Below, piece after piece: positions 17,497-28,500 of a DNA stretch of 64,000 nt; the stretch's first letter is position 1; the number at the start of each line of letters is the position of its first letter. Under the pieces are notes generated by a model that saw only the letters and a list, made by a program, of their open reading frames with translations, made no database searches and was not told where the DNA came from. The translations under genes were made by a program, and so were the position numbers. The stretch comes from Faecalibacterium sp. HTF-F (GTDB lineage: Bacteria; Bacillota; Clostridia; Oscillospirales; Ruminococcaceae), in assembly GCF_023347535.1 (NCBI RefSeq), contig NZ_CP094473.1, forward strand, positions 992,001 to 1,056,000, in the 5' to 3' direction.

Positions 17497-19497
17497 ATAG
17501 CAGACAAAAAGTTCCGGGGCAGAGATAAAATCGTCCAGAAGATGACCAAAGACGGTCTGGTGGATGAAAACCTCCGCACCGGGGAGCAGAAGTCCGCAAC
17601 CGTAGCAGAAAAGCCGGAGCAGGAAGATTCGGCAAAAGAAACTGCGGAAAAGGAAACAGACGAAGAACCTGTTGTGGACGAAGAAATCTGTATGGATGCC
17701 GAGGATGGGAAGGAGGAAACACCCCGGCATCACAGCACCGCCAAGCAGAGCGCAGACTATTACAAAGCCCATCAGGAGGAGGGTAAGCCAAAGGATGCGC
17801 CTGCGGAATCGGATGCAGAGCCGCAGACCAAGAAAGGCCGACTTTCTTTTGAAGACGAAAAGGGCGGCATCGTCCGTGGCGTGGGGATGGGCGTTAAGAA
17901 GGTGGCGAAGAAAGGAGTGGATACCGCCACCGGATTTGCCCATCAGAAAGTACATCAGGTAGAAAAGGACAATTCCGGTGTGGAAGCTGCACACAAGTCA
18001 GAAGAAGCAGCTGAACGCCTGCACCACTTTGTCAAAGGCAGAAAAAAGCCCAAAGATAAATCTGCCAGAGCGGAGAAAAGAGGTGGGGAGGATCAGAAAT
18101 CCAGCCGTCTGAAATTCTCCGAGAGCGAGGGCGGCACGGCAGAAAATGCAGCAGAACCGCAGCTGAAAAAGAAACAGCCCCAGCCGCCACCGACTGCCGC
18201 AGGAGGTGAAGCAAAAACAGTCGGTGCGAAGTTTTACCAGAAAAAGCAGTATAAGGATGCCTATGCAGCCGCCAAGCGCGGCCAGAAAGCCGGAACTGCC
18301 GCCAGCAAGCAGGCAGCAGCGGCAACAAACACCATTACGGAGAAAGCGAAAGCGGCGGTGCAGGAGATCGTCGTGCAGCATAAAACTTTGTGGGTCGGTA
18401 TTGGTGTGGGTATCCTGCTGGTGATGGTAATGTTGGGAGCGTTTTCAAGCTGTGGTGCAGCGATTCAGGGAACAGGCAGTACCTTTGTGGGAACGACCTA
18501 CCCCAGCAAGGATGCCGACATGAAAGGTGCGGAAGAAGATTATCTGGAACTGGAAAAAGAACTGGATAAGCAGATTCGGCAGATGGAATCCACCCATCCG
18601 GGCTATGATGAATACCGCTATCAACTTGATGAAATCGGGCATGACCCATATCAGCTTATTTCCTATCTGACTGCAGTTTATGAGCAGTTCACCAGAGGAC
18701 AGGTCAAGCCTGTTATCAAGGAACTGTTCAAGCAGCAGTATCTCCTGAAAGTGTGGGAAACCATTGAGATTCGCACTCGCATGGAAACCAGAGTAGGGGT
18801 TCGGCCAACGATTGACGCTTTTGGAAACATCAGCATGGAAACCTATACCTATCAGGAAGAAGTGGAGTATGAATACAAAATCCTCAATGTCCTGCTGAAA
18901 AATAAGGGCTTCGATACCATCGCGCGGAAGAACATGAACCAGAAGCAGACCGGGCGATACGATGCCTACAACCTGACCTACGGCAACCGCCCGGAACTGT
19001 TCGGTGCAGGCTCCCCGACATACAGCGGCGGCACAACGGGCAGTATTGGCACGGGCGGCGGTACTGGTGGCTCCGGCGGTGGTTTCAAGTATGATATTCC
19101 ATCGGAAGCCCTTTCGGATGAAAAGTTCGCAAAGATGATAAAGGAAGCTGAGAAGTATCTGGGTATGCCGTATGTGTGGGGCGGCAGTTCCCCAAGCACC
19201 AGTTTTGATTGCTCCGGCTTTGTCTGCTGGGTTATCAATAACTGCGGCAACGGGTGGAGCGTTGGGCGTACAACAGCCAATGGTCTGCGTGGGAAATGCA
19301 GTTATGTTTCTCCTGGGGATGCAAAGCCCGGTGACTTGATCTTCTTTGAGAAAACCTATAACACCGTTGGCGCGTCGCACGTTGGAATCTATGTCGGCAA
19401 TGGCATGATGATCCACTGCGGCGACCCCATTTCCTACACCAGCATCAATTCGACCTACTGGCAGAGCCACTTTTTAGGCTTTGGACGTATCAACTGA
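17497..19497 (+). CDS. CD1107-type transfer protein with NlpC/P60 wall-hydrolase domain
   Basis: Long charged cytoplasmic N-terminus with the FRGRDKIVQKMTKDGLV opening, one membrane helix (WVGIGVGILLVMVMLGAF, about residues 293-310), then an extracellular part ending in NlpC/P60. The catalytic Cys is in FDCSGFVC (about 573) and the His in SHVGIYVG (about 628). It cuts peptidoglycan for channel assembly, as VirB1-like proteins do. The start is unusual: AAGGAGGTGATTTCC is followed by an in-frame ATA at 17497. The only nearby standard start, GTG 17488, lies inside the ribosome site. 666 residues from ATA. Confidence 0.85.
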   Translation: MADKKFRGRDKIVQKMTKDGLVDENLRTGEQKSATVAEKPEQEDSAKETAEKETDEEPVVDEEICMDAEDGKEETPRHHSTAKQSADYYKAHQEEGKPKDAPAESDAEPQTKKGRLSFEDEKGGIVRGVGMGVKKVAKKGVDTATGFAHQKVHQVEKDNSGVEAAHKSEEAAERLHHFVKGRKKPKDKSARAEKRGGEDQKSSRLKFSESEGGTAENAAEPQLKKKQPQPPPTAAGGEAKTVGAKFYQKKQYKDAYAAAKRGQKAGTAASKQAAAATNTITEKAKAAVQEIVVQHKTLWVGIGVGILLVMVMLGAFSSCGAAIQGTGSTFVGTTYPSKDADMKGAEEDYLELEKELDKQIRQMESTHPGYDEYRYQLDEIGHDPYQLISYLTAVYEQFTRGQVKPVIKELFKQQYLLKVWETIEIRTRMETRVGVRPTIDAFGNISMETYTYQEEVEYEYKILNVLLKNKGFDTIARKNMNQKQTGRYDAYNLTYGNRPELFGAGSPTYSGGTTGSIGTGGGTGGSGGGFKYDIPSEALSDEKFAKMIKEAEKYLGMPYVWGGSSPSTSFDCSGFVCWVINNCGNGWSVGRTTANGLRGKCSYVSPGDAKPGDLIFFEKTYNTVGASHVGIYVGNGMMIHCGDPISYTSINSTYWQSHFLGFGRIN

Positions 19498-19508
19498 AAG
19501 GAGGACCG

Positions 19509-19781
19509 ATGGGCAAGAAATTACAGAAATATCTGGATGAAGCCGAAAAGACAGAACAGCAGATTGCTGAACTGGAGGAACGGCTGAGAACCATCCGGGC
19601 AGCACAGAAAAAGGAAGAGGACAGCGAGATCATTCGTGCCATCCGCAGCACCAAGATGGGCGGGCGCGAACTGCTGGCTCTGCTTGACAACATTCAGGCG
19701 GGCAACGTGACGTTCCTGACCGCTGTAAACAACGCTTCGGAGGAAGCAGAAACGGAGGAAGCGATTGAAAAAGATGCTTAA
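19509..19781 (+). CDS. DUF4315 family protein
   Basis: 90 residues. A coiled-coil front half (KYLDEAEKTEQQIAELEERL) and an acidic tail; segment KMGGRELLALLDNIQ is typical. Function unknown. It is conserved between the wall hydrolase and DUF4366 genes in this ICE class (compare 58751-59029). Ribosome site GGAGG, 4 bases before ATG. It overlaps the next gene by 17 bases. Confidence 0.8.
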   Translation: MGKKLQKYLDEAEKTEQQIAELEERLRTIRAAQKKEEDSEIIRAIRSTKMGGRELLALLDNIQAGNVTFLTAVNNASEEAETEEAIEKDA

Positions 19782-20424
19782 ACGGCTGGGTGTTGTTATT
19801 CCCAGCACAATTCTGACCCTGCTGATGGCAGTGGGCTTTTCGACCCCGGTCTTTGCCTATGTGGACACTACCGAGGTGGCGGAGGAACCTGCACAGGTGA
19901 TCGAGGAAGCAGAGCCGACCGAGGAAGAAAAGATTCCGTTCACCATCGCAGGCAACGGTGAGGTGGAGGACAACATGGTGGATGACCCCAGTAAGGAGTT
20001 CTTCACGGTCAAGACGAAGGGCGGCAACACATTCTTTCTGGTGATCGACCGGGCGCGAAACAGTGAGAACGTCTATATGCTCTCGATGATCGACGAGTAC
20101 GATTTGCAGGAGTTTCTGGATGATGAAGAGCGGAACGGCAAGCAGGAAGAAGAAACGCCTGCGGTAGTTCTGCCCGAAACCAAGCCGGAACCTACCCCGG
20201 ATGTGGAAATCGAAGAACCGAAAGAAGAATCGAGCGGCGGCATGAATAAGATTCTGCTGCTGGTGTTCGTGGCTGCGCTGGGCGGCGCAGGTGCTTTCTT
20301 CTACTTCTACATTTATAAGCCGAAGCCGAAAGAAGAAACGCCGCAGAGTGAAAATCTGGAAACCGACCAGAGCCTTGCGACTGTGAACGAGGATAATCAG
20401 TCCGGCAACGAAAATGGCACATAA
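19765..20424 (+). CDS. DUF4366 family secreted/membrane protein
   Basis: 219 residues from TTG 19765 (GGAGG 6 bases upstream). Signal peptide VIPSTILTLLMAVGFSTPVFA, central globular domain with FFTVKTKGGNTFFLVIDR, acidic linker, C-terminal membrane helix (ILLLVFVAALGGAGAFFYFYI) and a short cytoplasmic tail. Probably a surface-exposed accessory of the transfer apparatus. Function unknown. Paired with DUF4315 as in ICE C. Confidence 0.8.
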   Translation: MKKMLKRLGVVIPSTILTLLMAVGFSTPVFAYVDTTEVAEEPAQVIEEAEPTEEEKIPFTIAGNGEVEDNMVDDPSKEFFTVKTKGGNTFFLVIDRARNSENVYMLSMIDEYDLQEFLDDEERNGKQEEETPAVVLPETKPEPTPDVEIEEPKEESSGGMNKILLLVFVAALGGAGAFFYFYIYKPKPKEETPQSENLETDQSLATVNEDNQSGNENGT

Positions 20425-20444
20425 GAAAACCGTAACATAAGGAT

Positions 20445-20478
20445 GCAGGGGTAGTCGAAAGGCTATCCCTGCTTTTTT
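20445..20478 (+). terminator. Hairpin with T-run between DUF4366 and topB
   Basis: GCAGGGGTAG (20445-20454) pairs with CTATCCCTGC (20463-20472) through one G-T pair, then TTTTTT. It lies 17 bp before the topB start and so probably lowers expression of the downstream genes. Confidence 0.75.
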
Positions 20479-20494
20479 CAAAAAGGAGAAAGCG

Positions 20495-22543
20495 TTGAAA
20501 TATCTGGTGATTGCAGAAAAACCGAGCGTATCGAAATCCATTGCAAAAGTGATCGGTGCATATCGGCAGGAGGACGGGTATCTGGAGGGTGGGGATTGCG
20601 TGGTAAGCTGGTGTCTGGGGCATTTGGCAGAGTATGCGGCCCCGGAACACTACGATGAACGCTATGAAAACTGGCGTTTTGAGGATTTGCCGATTCTCCC
20701 TGTCGAGTGGAAACTGCTGGTACATAATACAAAGAAGCCGCAGTTCAATGTTCTGCGCAAACTGCTCCGCAGCAAGAAATTTGATTATGTGGTGAATGCC
20801 TGCGATGCGGGACGCGAGGGCGAAGCGATTTTCCGCCGTGTGTATGCTCTTGCTGGAAGCAAACTCCCCATCAAGCGGCTGTGGATCAGCAGCATGGAGG
20901 ATGCCGCCATCCAGCAGGGCTTTGAAAACCTGAAAGATGGTGCGGCGTATGATAACCTGTTTGCAGCGTCCGAGTGCAGAGCAAAAGCGGACTGGCTGAT
21001 TGGCATGAACGGAACCCGTGCTTTTACGAAAAAATACGGCAGAAAGCAGATCATTGGCCGGGTGCAGACCCCGACGCTGGCGATGCTGGCCGAACGGCAG
21101 AACAAAATCCAGAACTTTGTAAAAGAACCCTATTACAAAGTGGAACTGTCCGGTGGGGGCATGGTCGCAGTATCGGAACAGATGGCGCAGGAGCAGGATG
21201 CCGATACCATGTGGGCTGCCTGTGACGGGCAGTGCGCGGTGGTCGGCAGCATTGAGCGAAAGAGGGTAGAAAAGAAGCCCCCGAAGCTGCATGACCTGAC
21301 AACTTTGCAGCGAGAAGCAAACCGCTATTATGGCATGACCGCCAGCCAGACCTTGCAGGCGGCACAGGAACTGTATGAAGAAAAGCTGGTGACATACCCC
21401 AGAACAGACAGCCAGTTTGTGACTGAGGATATGCGCAAGACGGTGGAATCTCTGGTGCTGGCCTTAGATGGCGCGGCAGCAGACGTAAGCTGCGTTATCA
21501 ACAACAGCAAGGTCACAGACCATCATGCGATCCTGCCGACGATGCAGGGCGCAAAGTGTAATAAGGCAAAGCTGTCCGAAACCAAACAGAAGATTCTTTC
21601 GCTTATCATCTGGAAACTGGTGCAGGCTGTGCAGCCGTCGTTCATCTATGAGGATGTGCTGGTAACAGTGTGCTGCCAGGGCAGGAACTTCACGGCAAAA
21701 TATAAGGATGTTCTGCAGCCCGGCTATACGGCAAAACCTGTTCCGCTTGTGGAGCCGGAGAAGAACAAGGATGCGTCACTTCCGAACGATCTGGAACAGG
21801 GGATGGTTATTCCGGTGGTACGGGCAGAGAAAAAGCAGGGCTTTACTTCACCGCCGAAAGTCTACACCGAAGATACCCTGCTGTCAGCCATGGAAACGGC
21901 AGGCAACAAGGAATTTGAAAAGGACACGGAGAAGAAGGGTCTGGGAACCCCTGCAACGCGCGCTGCGATTCTGGAAAAGCTGGTATCCTCCGGCTATGTG
22001 CAGCGTAAAGGCAAGCAGATGATTCCCACGGAGGACGGTGTGGCCGCGATCCGCAATATCCCGGACTACCTGAAATCTGCCAGTATGACAGCCGAGTGGG
22101 AAAATGACCTGCTGCGGATGGAGCGCGGTGAGATCAAGCCCTATGATTTTATGCAGGGCATCTACGGATTGCTCGATAAGATGCTGGTTGACCTCCGGCA
22201 GATTCCTACCGTCGCGGCAGCTCCCAATCATAATAAGGTAAGCGTAGGAAACTGCCCGGTCTGCGGCAATCCTGTACATGAGAGTAAGCTCAGCTTTTGT
22301 TGTGCAGACCGTAGCTGCAAATTTGCACTCTGGAAAGAAAGCAGATACTTGTCCAACATGAGAAAAACGCTGGACAAGAAGATGGCGGTAGACCTTTTGA
22401 AGAAAGGCCGCACCCATGTAAAAGACTTTTATTCCGCGAAAAAAGATAAGACATTCGCCGCTGACCTTGTGATGCGCGTCGAAGAGGGTCGCGCACAGTA
22501 CAGTCTGGAATTTCCCAAAACACCGATGAAAACGAAAACGTAA
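20495..22543 (+). CDS. topB: DNA topoisomerase III (type IA)
   Basis: 682 residues. TOPRIM start KYLVIAEKPSVSKSIAKVIG, with DAGREGEAIFR at about residue 107. The active-site tyrosine is in VTYPRTDSQF (about residue 304), and the C-terminal zinc ribbon has CPVCG...C...C. Decatenates DNA during element processing or replication. TTG start behind AAAAAGGAG. A second copy of this family lies in ICE C (54937-57021). Confidence 0.93.
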   Translation: MKYLVIAEKPSVSKSIAKVIGAYRQEDGYLEGGDCVVSWCLGHLAEYAAPEHYDERYENWRFEDLPILPVEWKLLVHNTKKPQFNVLRKLLRSKKFDYVVNACDAGREGEAIFRRVYALAGSKLPIKRLWISSMEDAAIQQGFENLKDGAAYDNLFAASECRAKADWLIGMNGTRAFTKKYGRKQIIGRVQTPTLAMLAERQNKIQNFVKEPYYKVELSGGGMVAVSEQMAQEQDADTMWAACDGQCAVVGSIERKRVEKKPPKLHDLTTLQREANRYYGMTASQTLQAAQELYEEKLVTYPRTDSQFVTEDMRKTVESLVLALDGAAADVSCVINNSKVTDHHAILPTMQGAKCNKAKLSETKQKILSLIIWKLVQAVQPSFIYEDVLVTVCCQGRNFTAKYKDVLQPGYTAKPVPLVEPEKNKDASLPNDLEQGMVIPVVRAEKKQGFTSPPKVYTEDTLLSAMETAGNKEFEKDTEKKGLGTPATRAAILEKLVSSGYVQRKGKQMIPTEDGVAAIRNIPDYLKSASMTAEWENDLLRMERGEIKPYDFMQGIYGLLDKMLVDLRQIPTVAAAPNHNKVSVGNCPVCGNPVHESKLSFCCADRSCKFALWKESRYLSNMRKTLDKKMAVDLLKKGRTHVKDFYSAKKDKTFAADLVMRVEEGRAQYSLEFPKTPMKTKT

Positions 22544-22557
22544 AGGAGGTTTGACCC

Positions 22558-25500
22558 TTGCCACAGATTAACGATATTCGAGAATTGGCGCAGCAGAACG
22601 CCCGGTATGTCAGTAACTCGCCACAGGACTGGATGAGTTATCTGGATGTGGCGGCGCGGCTGTATCGCTATTCGTTCACCGATACACTCCTGATCCACGC
22701 ACAGCGGCCCGATGCGACCGCCTGCGCAGAACTGGAACTCTGGAATCAGAAAATGAGCCGATGGGTCAACCGTGGCGCAAAAGGCATCGCGCTTCTGGAT
22801 GATACCGGACCGCGTACCAAGCTGCGGTATGTGTTCGATATTGCTGACACCCATCTGGTGCGCGGCGGAAAAACACCGCTCTTATGGAATCTGGACAGCC
22901 ACGAGCATGAGCAGGCTATCTTAGACCATCTGGAAGATACCTATGGTTTATCCCAGACAGACAGCATAAACACCGCCCTGATGGAACTGGCGCAGCAGCT
23001 GACCGCCGACAATCTGGATGAAGCGATGGACGGTTTGGCCTATGAGGTGGCGGATACGTTTCTGGAAGAACTGGACGAAGATAACATCCGTGTCCGCTTC
23101 CGGGAACTGATGACCAACAGTATCTTCTATACGCTTTCCCGCCGCTGCGGGCAGGAGCCTATGGATGTGCTGGACGATGATGACTTTATTCGCATCGTGG
23201 ATTTCAACAAGCTGCCGGTACTGTCGTTCCTTGGCAACGCGGTTTCCGAACAGTGCGAAGCGGTTCTTTTTGATATTGGCCGAGAGATGCGGAAAATTTA
23301 CAAAAAAGAAATCACGCAGCAGCTTGAAAAATCCGTTGACAGCTTGTATAATACCAATACAGACTTTAGCACATTAAAGCACGAAACCGAAGAAAACACG
23401 ACCAAAGGAGGACAAGAAAATGGAGTTGACGTATTACCGCAAGGGAGATTATCTGTTCCCGAATCTGGCCGTGAAGGACGAGCCGCAGACCATCGGGAAG
23501 TACGGGATGCTGCGCAGGACGTACCTGAAAGAGAACCGAAGGAACTGGTATCAGAGTATGCTGATGAGCGGCAGGCTGAACCAGCATCTGGCGCAGATCG
23601 AGGAAGCAGCGGAGAGCCGGGTGGAAACCCTGCTGGACAGCCTGAACGAGAAGTTTCCGGCACCGAGCAAGGAGAAAGACCCGCTGGCATGGGTGGCGCA
23701 CCAGAACAACCTGACGGCGATGGCAGAGGAGATCGTCTTGAAGGAATTGGTGTACAATTAACCGAACCGACAACGGAACAGGATTTGAGCGAAGCAGAGG
23801 AAGAAATTGCCTCTGCTTTTTCTTTGCCTGATCTGCCGACCGTGGAACAGCAGATCCGCGCCATTGAAGCACCGATCCAGGCGCGGTATGCGGATGAAAT
23901 TGCACTTGATCCTGAAGTGGTCGATGAAATCCTGCGCACGGGTAGCAACCGCAGCAAGGGGCGGCTGCGTCTGATCTACAATTTCATGGTCGAGAAAACT
24001 CCGGAAGAATATACAGAGTTCGTGAAAAACGAATATGGTACGGGCGGCAAAGGCTTTGAGATTGACGGTGCAAAGTATGCGGTCTGGTTCGACGATTTGG
24101 GACTGCGCATTGCAGCAGGTGACACGGCAAAGGGCGGTACGCTTGCCAATGCGTTTTTATCCTGGGAGGATGTGAGCAATCGTATCCATGAACTGCTCCG
24201 GCAGGGTGAGTATGCTCCGCAGGCGGTTCTGGATGCTGCACGGCAGAATGCTTTGCAGGAACACGCGCAGACGTTGGCTTATATGGAACGTGACTTGGCA
24301 GACGGTGTTGCCGAAGCAGTGTTTCAGGATACAGAAATCTTCAGGGGTGGTTTCCCGGAACTGACAGACAGGCTGGCAGACTTGCTGGATGACACGGATT
24401 TTCTGACTGACCTAAACGACAGATTATCTGCGCTGGGGGAAGCCTACGCCGAAGATAAAGACCTGATGCGGATGCACTTTTATAAGCCGGATAAGGTGGC
24501 GGCGCTGTTCCACCAGTTTGCAAAACCCTATCAGAATTACTCGGCGCGGGATGGCTTCCACTGGAATGAGTACAAACGATTCATTACGGATGATGAAATC
24601 AATGGATATTTCACACGGGGCAGCAATTATTCGGACAGTCGGCTGGCAATCTATTCGTTTTTCCTGAATCATGAGGACAAAAAAGTGCGGGCTGACTTCC
24701 TGAAAGACCATTACGGGATCGGCGGCAGCAGCCATGCACTCTGTGGGGCAGACGATTCTCACGAAGATCACGATGGCAGAAATATTGTTTTGGAACGCGG
24801 CTCATACGGAAACTCGTATGCCAGCGTTCATCTGAACTGGAATCAGGCCGCAGGCCGGATCGACCAGCTTATCCGTGCCAGTGAATATCTGAAACCAGCG
24901 GACTATTCCCGGATGCCTGTCTATGAGCAGGAGCAGATGGCAATGCGGGTGATGGGCTTCTATTACCATCTGCCGAACGAGGTGGAACGTCCTTTCCCGC
25001 AGGATCTTTACCACGAAGAGGGACGAAAGGCTCTCGTCGAAAAGCTGGAAGCTCCTGAACAGGCGGTGGAACTGCTGGAGCAGATGGACAATGCGTTGCT
25101 GTCCGTGCCGCTAGATTCGGAAGAATATGAGCGCAAGGCAGAATCCCTCTCTATCCTGCACCAGTATGTCGAGGGAACGTACACGATTTTCCCGGAAAAA
25201 AAGAGGGCTGTTGAGATTGTGGGTCCTGAACAGGGGCAGATTTCCATGTTTGACTTCATGGAGCAGGAGCCGCAATCGAAAGAGCAGTCAACCGCCGCAG
25301 CGGTTGAGAAACCCCGAAAAGATGTGCCCATTGCAGATGAAAAGCCTTCGGAGCAGACGCTGCAGCCCCTGCCACTGGATGCCGCCAACGAGTATAACGC
25401 GCTGAAAGAGCGTTACCCGAATGCGCTGGTCGGCTACGAGCAGCACGGTAACTTTGAGTTCTACGGCGAGGATGCGAAGCGCGTTTCAGAATTTCTTGGC

Positions 25501-28500
25501 AGCAAGCTGTTGGAAAAGGAAACCGCACTCGGCAAGGTTGAGGTATCTGGTTTTCCGCGTGAACAGTGGGCTTCACAGGCAAAGAAGCTCTGGAAGCAGG
25601 GGGAGAGCGTCTATCTGTCCGGCCAGCAGGAAGATGGAACCCATGCGCAGACAAAGTATTTCCGCAGAGAGGAATATCTGCCAGTCAATACCATCGTTGA
25701 ACTGGACGATAGAGAGTTCCGTGTGGATTCGGTCAACTTTGAACAGGGAACGGTCAGCTTGCAGGACATGACCCTTGCGAAAGAAGCCCGGTATCCGATT
25801 TTCCGAATGGAACCGCTGGAGTACATTCGGCATTTGTACGAACAGGTAGATGTGCCGATGGAAGAAGCAGTGGAAATCACGGTCTTTACGGCTCTGCACA
25901 ATGCTGGTGTAGCCTACGAGGATTTTTCCCCGGAGCAGATGGATGTGATCTATTCGGTGGCAGAATCGGGCGGCGAACTGGAAGAACTGCTTAACCCTGA
26001 CTTCCCGCCAGAACAGATGCAGCTGATCGCAGATGTGCAGAACCGAACGGATGCCATCAGCCGTGCAGCAGCAGAGGAAGCCCTTGAACCGCTGACCCAG
26101 CAGCCTATGACCCCGGCAGAGGTCAACCATGCACGGCGGCAGCACAATCTTCCGCTGGACAGTGGAGCAGAAACAAAACAGCCTGCACAGCCCAAACAGA
26201 AACCTATTAACTTCCGTATTACGGACGATGATCTCGGCGCAGGAGGGCCGAAAACAAAGTATAAAGCCAACGTGGAGGCCATTCGGGTGCTGCAAACATT
26301 GGATGCAGAACAGCGGCAGGCCACCGCAGAGGAGCAGGAGATTCTTTCTCGGTATGTAGGCTGGGGTGGCATTCCGCAGGTGTTCGATGAAAACAACGCA
26401 GAATGGTCGAAAGAGTATGCCGAACTACAGTCCCTGCTCACGGCGGATGAGTATAAGGAAGCCCGCGCCAGTACGCTGAATGCGTTTTACACTTCTCCTA
26501 CGGTCATCAAGGCAATGTATGAAGCTCTGGGCAATATGGGATTGTCCAAAGGCAATGTGCTGGAACCGTCCTGTGGTGTCGGCAATTTCATGGGTCTGGT
26601 GCCGGACAGCATGGAGAAGATTCAGATGTACGGTGTGGAGCTGGACAGCATTTCAGGCCGCATTGCACAGCAGTTGTACCAGAAAAACAAGATTGCGGTG
26701 CAGGGCTTTGAAACAATGCAGTTCCCGGACAGCTTCTTTGACTGTGTTGTGGGTAACGTACCGTTTGGTAATTACAAAGTACCGGATAAGCGGTATGACC
26801 GCCACAATTTCCTCATCCACGATTATTTTATCGCCAAGAGCCTTGACCTTGTGCGTCCGGGCGGCGTGGTAGCGGTGGTAACGTCCAGCGGTACGATGGA
26901 TAAGAAGGATTCCTCTGTCCGTGAATACCTTGCCAACCGCGCTGATCTGGTCGGTGCGATTCGTCTGCCGAACAATGCGTTCCAGCGCAATGCCAACACC
27001 AGCGTGGTTGCTGACATTCTGTTCCTGCAAAAGCGTGACCGTGCAGCGGTGGAACGGGCTGACTGGGTAGACCTTGGCGAAACACCGGAAGGCTACTCCA
27101 TTAACCAGTATTTTGCGCAGCATCCTGAGATGGTGCTGGGGGAGATCACCACCGAAAGTACTCAGTATGGCAAGCAGGAAACTACAGTCAAACCCATCGA
27201 GGGGGCAGACCTTGCTAAGCAGTTGAAAGAAGCGGTCAGCAGCATCCATGCCACCATCACAGAGCCGGAAATCTCCGACGATGAACTGGATGTGCAGGAA
27301 GAACCCATTCCGGCAGACCCAAGTGTGAAGAATTTCAGCTTCACGAACGTGGACGGGCAGATTTACTACCGTGAAAACTCCTTTATGAACAAGGTGGAAC
27401 TGCCTGCCGTAACTGCAGAGCGAGTGCTGGGCATGATCGCTCTGCGGGAAACTACTAGGAAGCTGTTGGATTGTCAGCTGCATGATGGTTCGGATGCAGA
27501 AGTACAGCTTTTGCAGAATGAACTGAAACAGCAGTACACCGCATTTAAGGCGCAGTATGGTCTGATCAACAGCACTGCCAATAAGCGGGCGTTCCGACAG
27601 GACAGCAGTTATTGTCTGCTGGCATCGCTGGAAATTCTGGATGAGGAGAAGAACCTCAAACGGCTTGCTGATATTTTCACCAAACGTACCATCCGTAAGC
27701 CGGAGCCTGTTACCTCGGTGGACACGCCCAGCGAAGCTCTGGCACTTTCCATTGGAGAGAAAGCGAAGGTGGATGTGCCGTTTATGATGCAGCTCTGCGG
27801 CAAACCGGAACAGGAAATCACGGATGAACTGGCAGGTGCAATTTTCCGAAACCCTGTGACACAGCAGTGGGAAACTTCGGATGAATACCTGTCCGGCAAT
27901 GTGCGTGAAAAACTGGCCACAGCAGAAACCTTTGCGGAAAACCATGCTGAATATCAAATCAATGTGGATTACCTCAAACGGGTACAGCCCAAGGATTTGG
28001 ATGCTTCGGAAATTGAAGTGCGGCTAGGTGCAAACTGGGTAAAGCCGGAGTACATCACGCAGTTTATGAGAGAAGTGCTCAAGACCCCGAACTACTATGT
28101 GGGCAGTGATATTAAAGCGACCTACTCTGAAATCTCTGGTGCATGGAACATTTCGGGCAAGTCGCTGGATCGCGGCAATCCGCTTGTTACCAATACCTAC
28201 GGAACGATGCGGGTCAACGCCTATAAGCTGCTGGAAGATGCGCTGAACCTCCGCGATACCAAAATCTACGATACGATTCACGATGCGGACGGCGATCACC
28301 GTGTGCTGAACAAGCAGGAAACCATGCTTGCACAGCAGGCACAGGAATCCATTCGGGAAGCGTTCAAGCAGTGGATTTTCAAGGATTTAGACCGCCGCGA
28401 GGATTTGTGTGCGACCTATAATCGAATTTTCAATGCGATTCGTCCTCGTGAGTACGATGGCAGTCATATTCGTTTCGAGGGCATGACCCCGGAAATCTCT

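Noticed and set aside
23298..23957. 219-codon minus-strand frame over the tnpV region
   Set aside because: No ribosome site; Ser/Pro-rich antisense of the dual-coding stretch. The plus strand already explains the region.
25208..25350. Possible break in the giant helicase gene at acidic linkers
   Set aside because: The frame stays open and domains continue on both sides; the linkers are ordinary disordered spacers.
26653..27957. 434-codon frame on the minus strand
   Set aside because: Antisense to the methylase part of the giant helicase gene; shadow frame.
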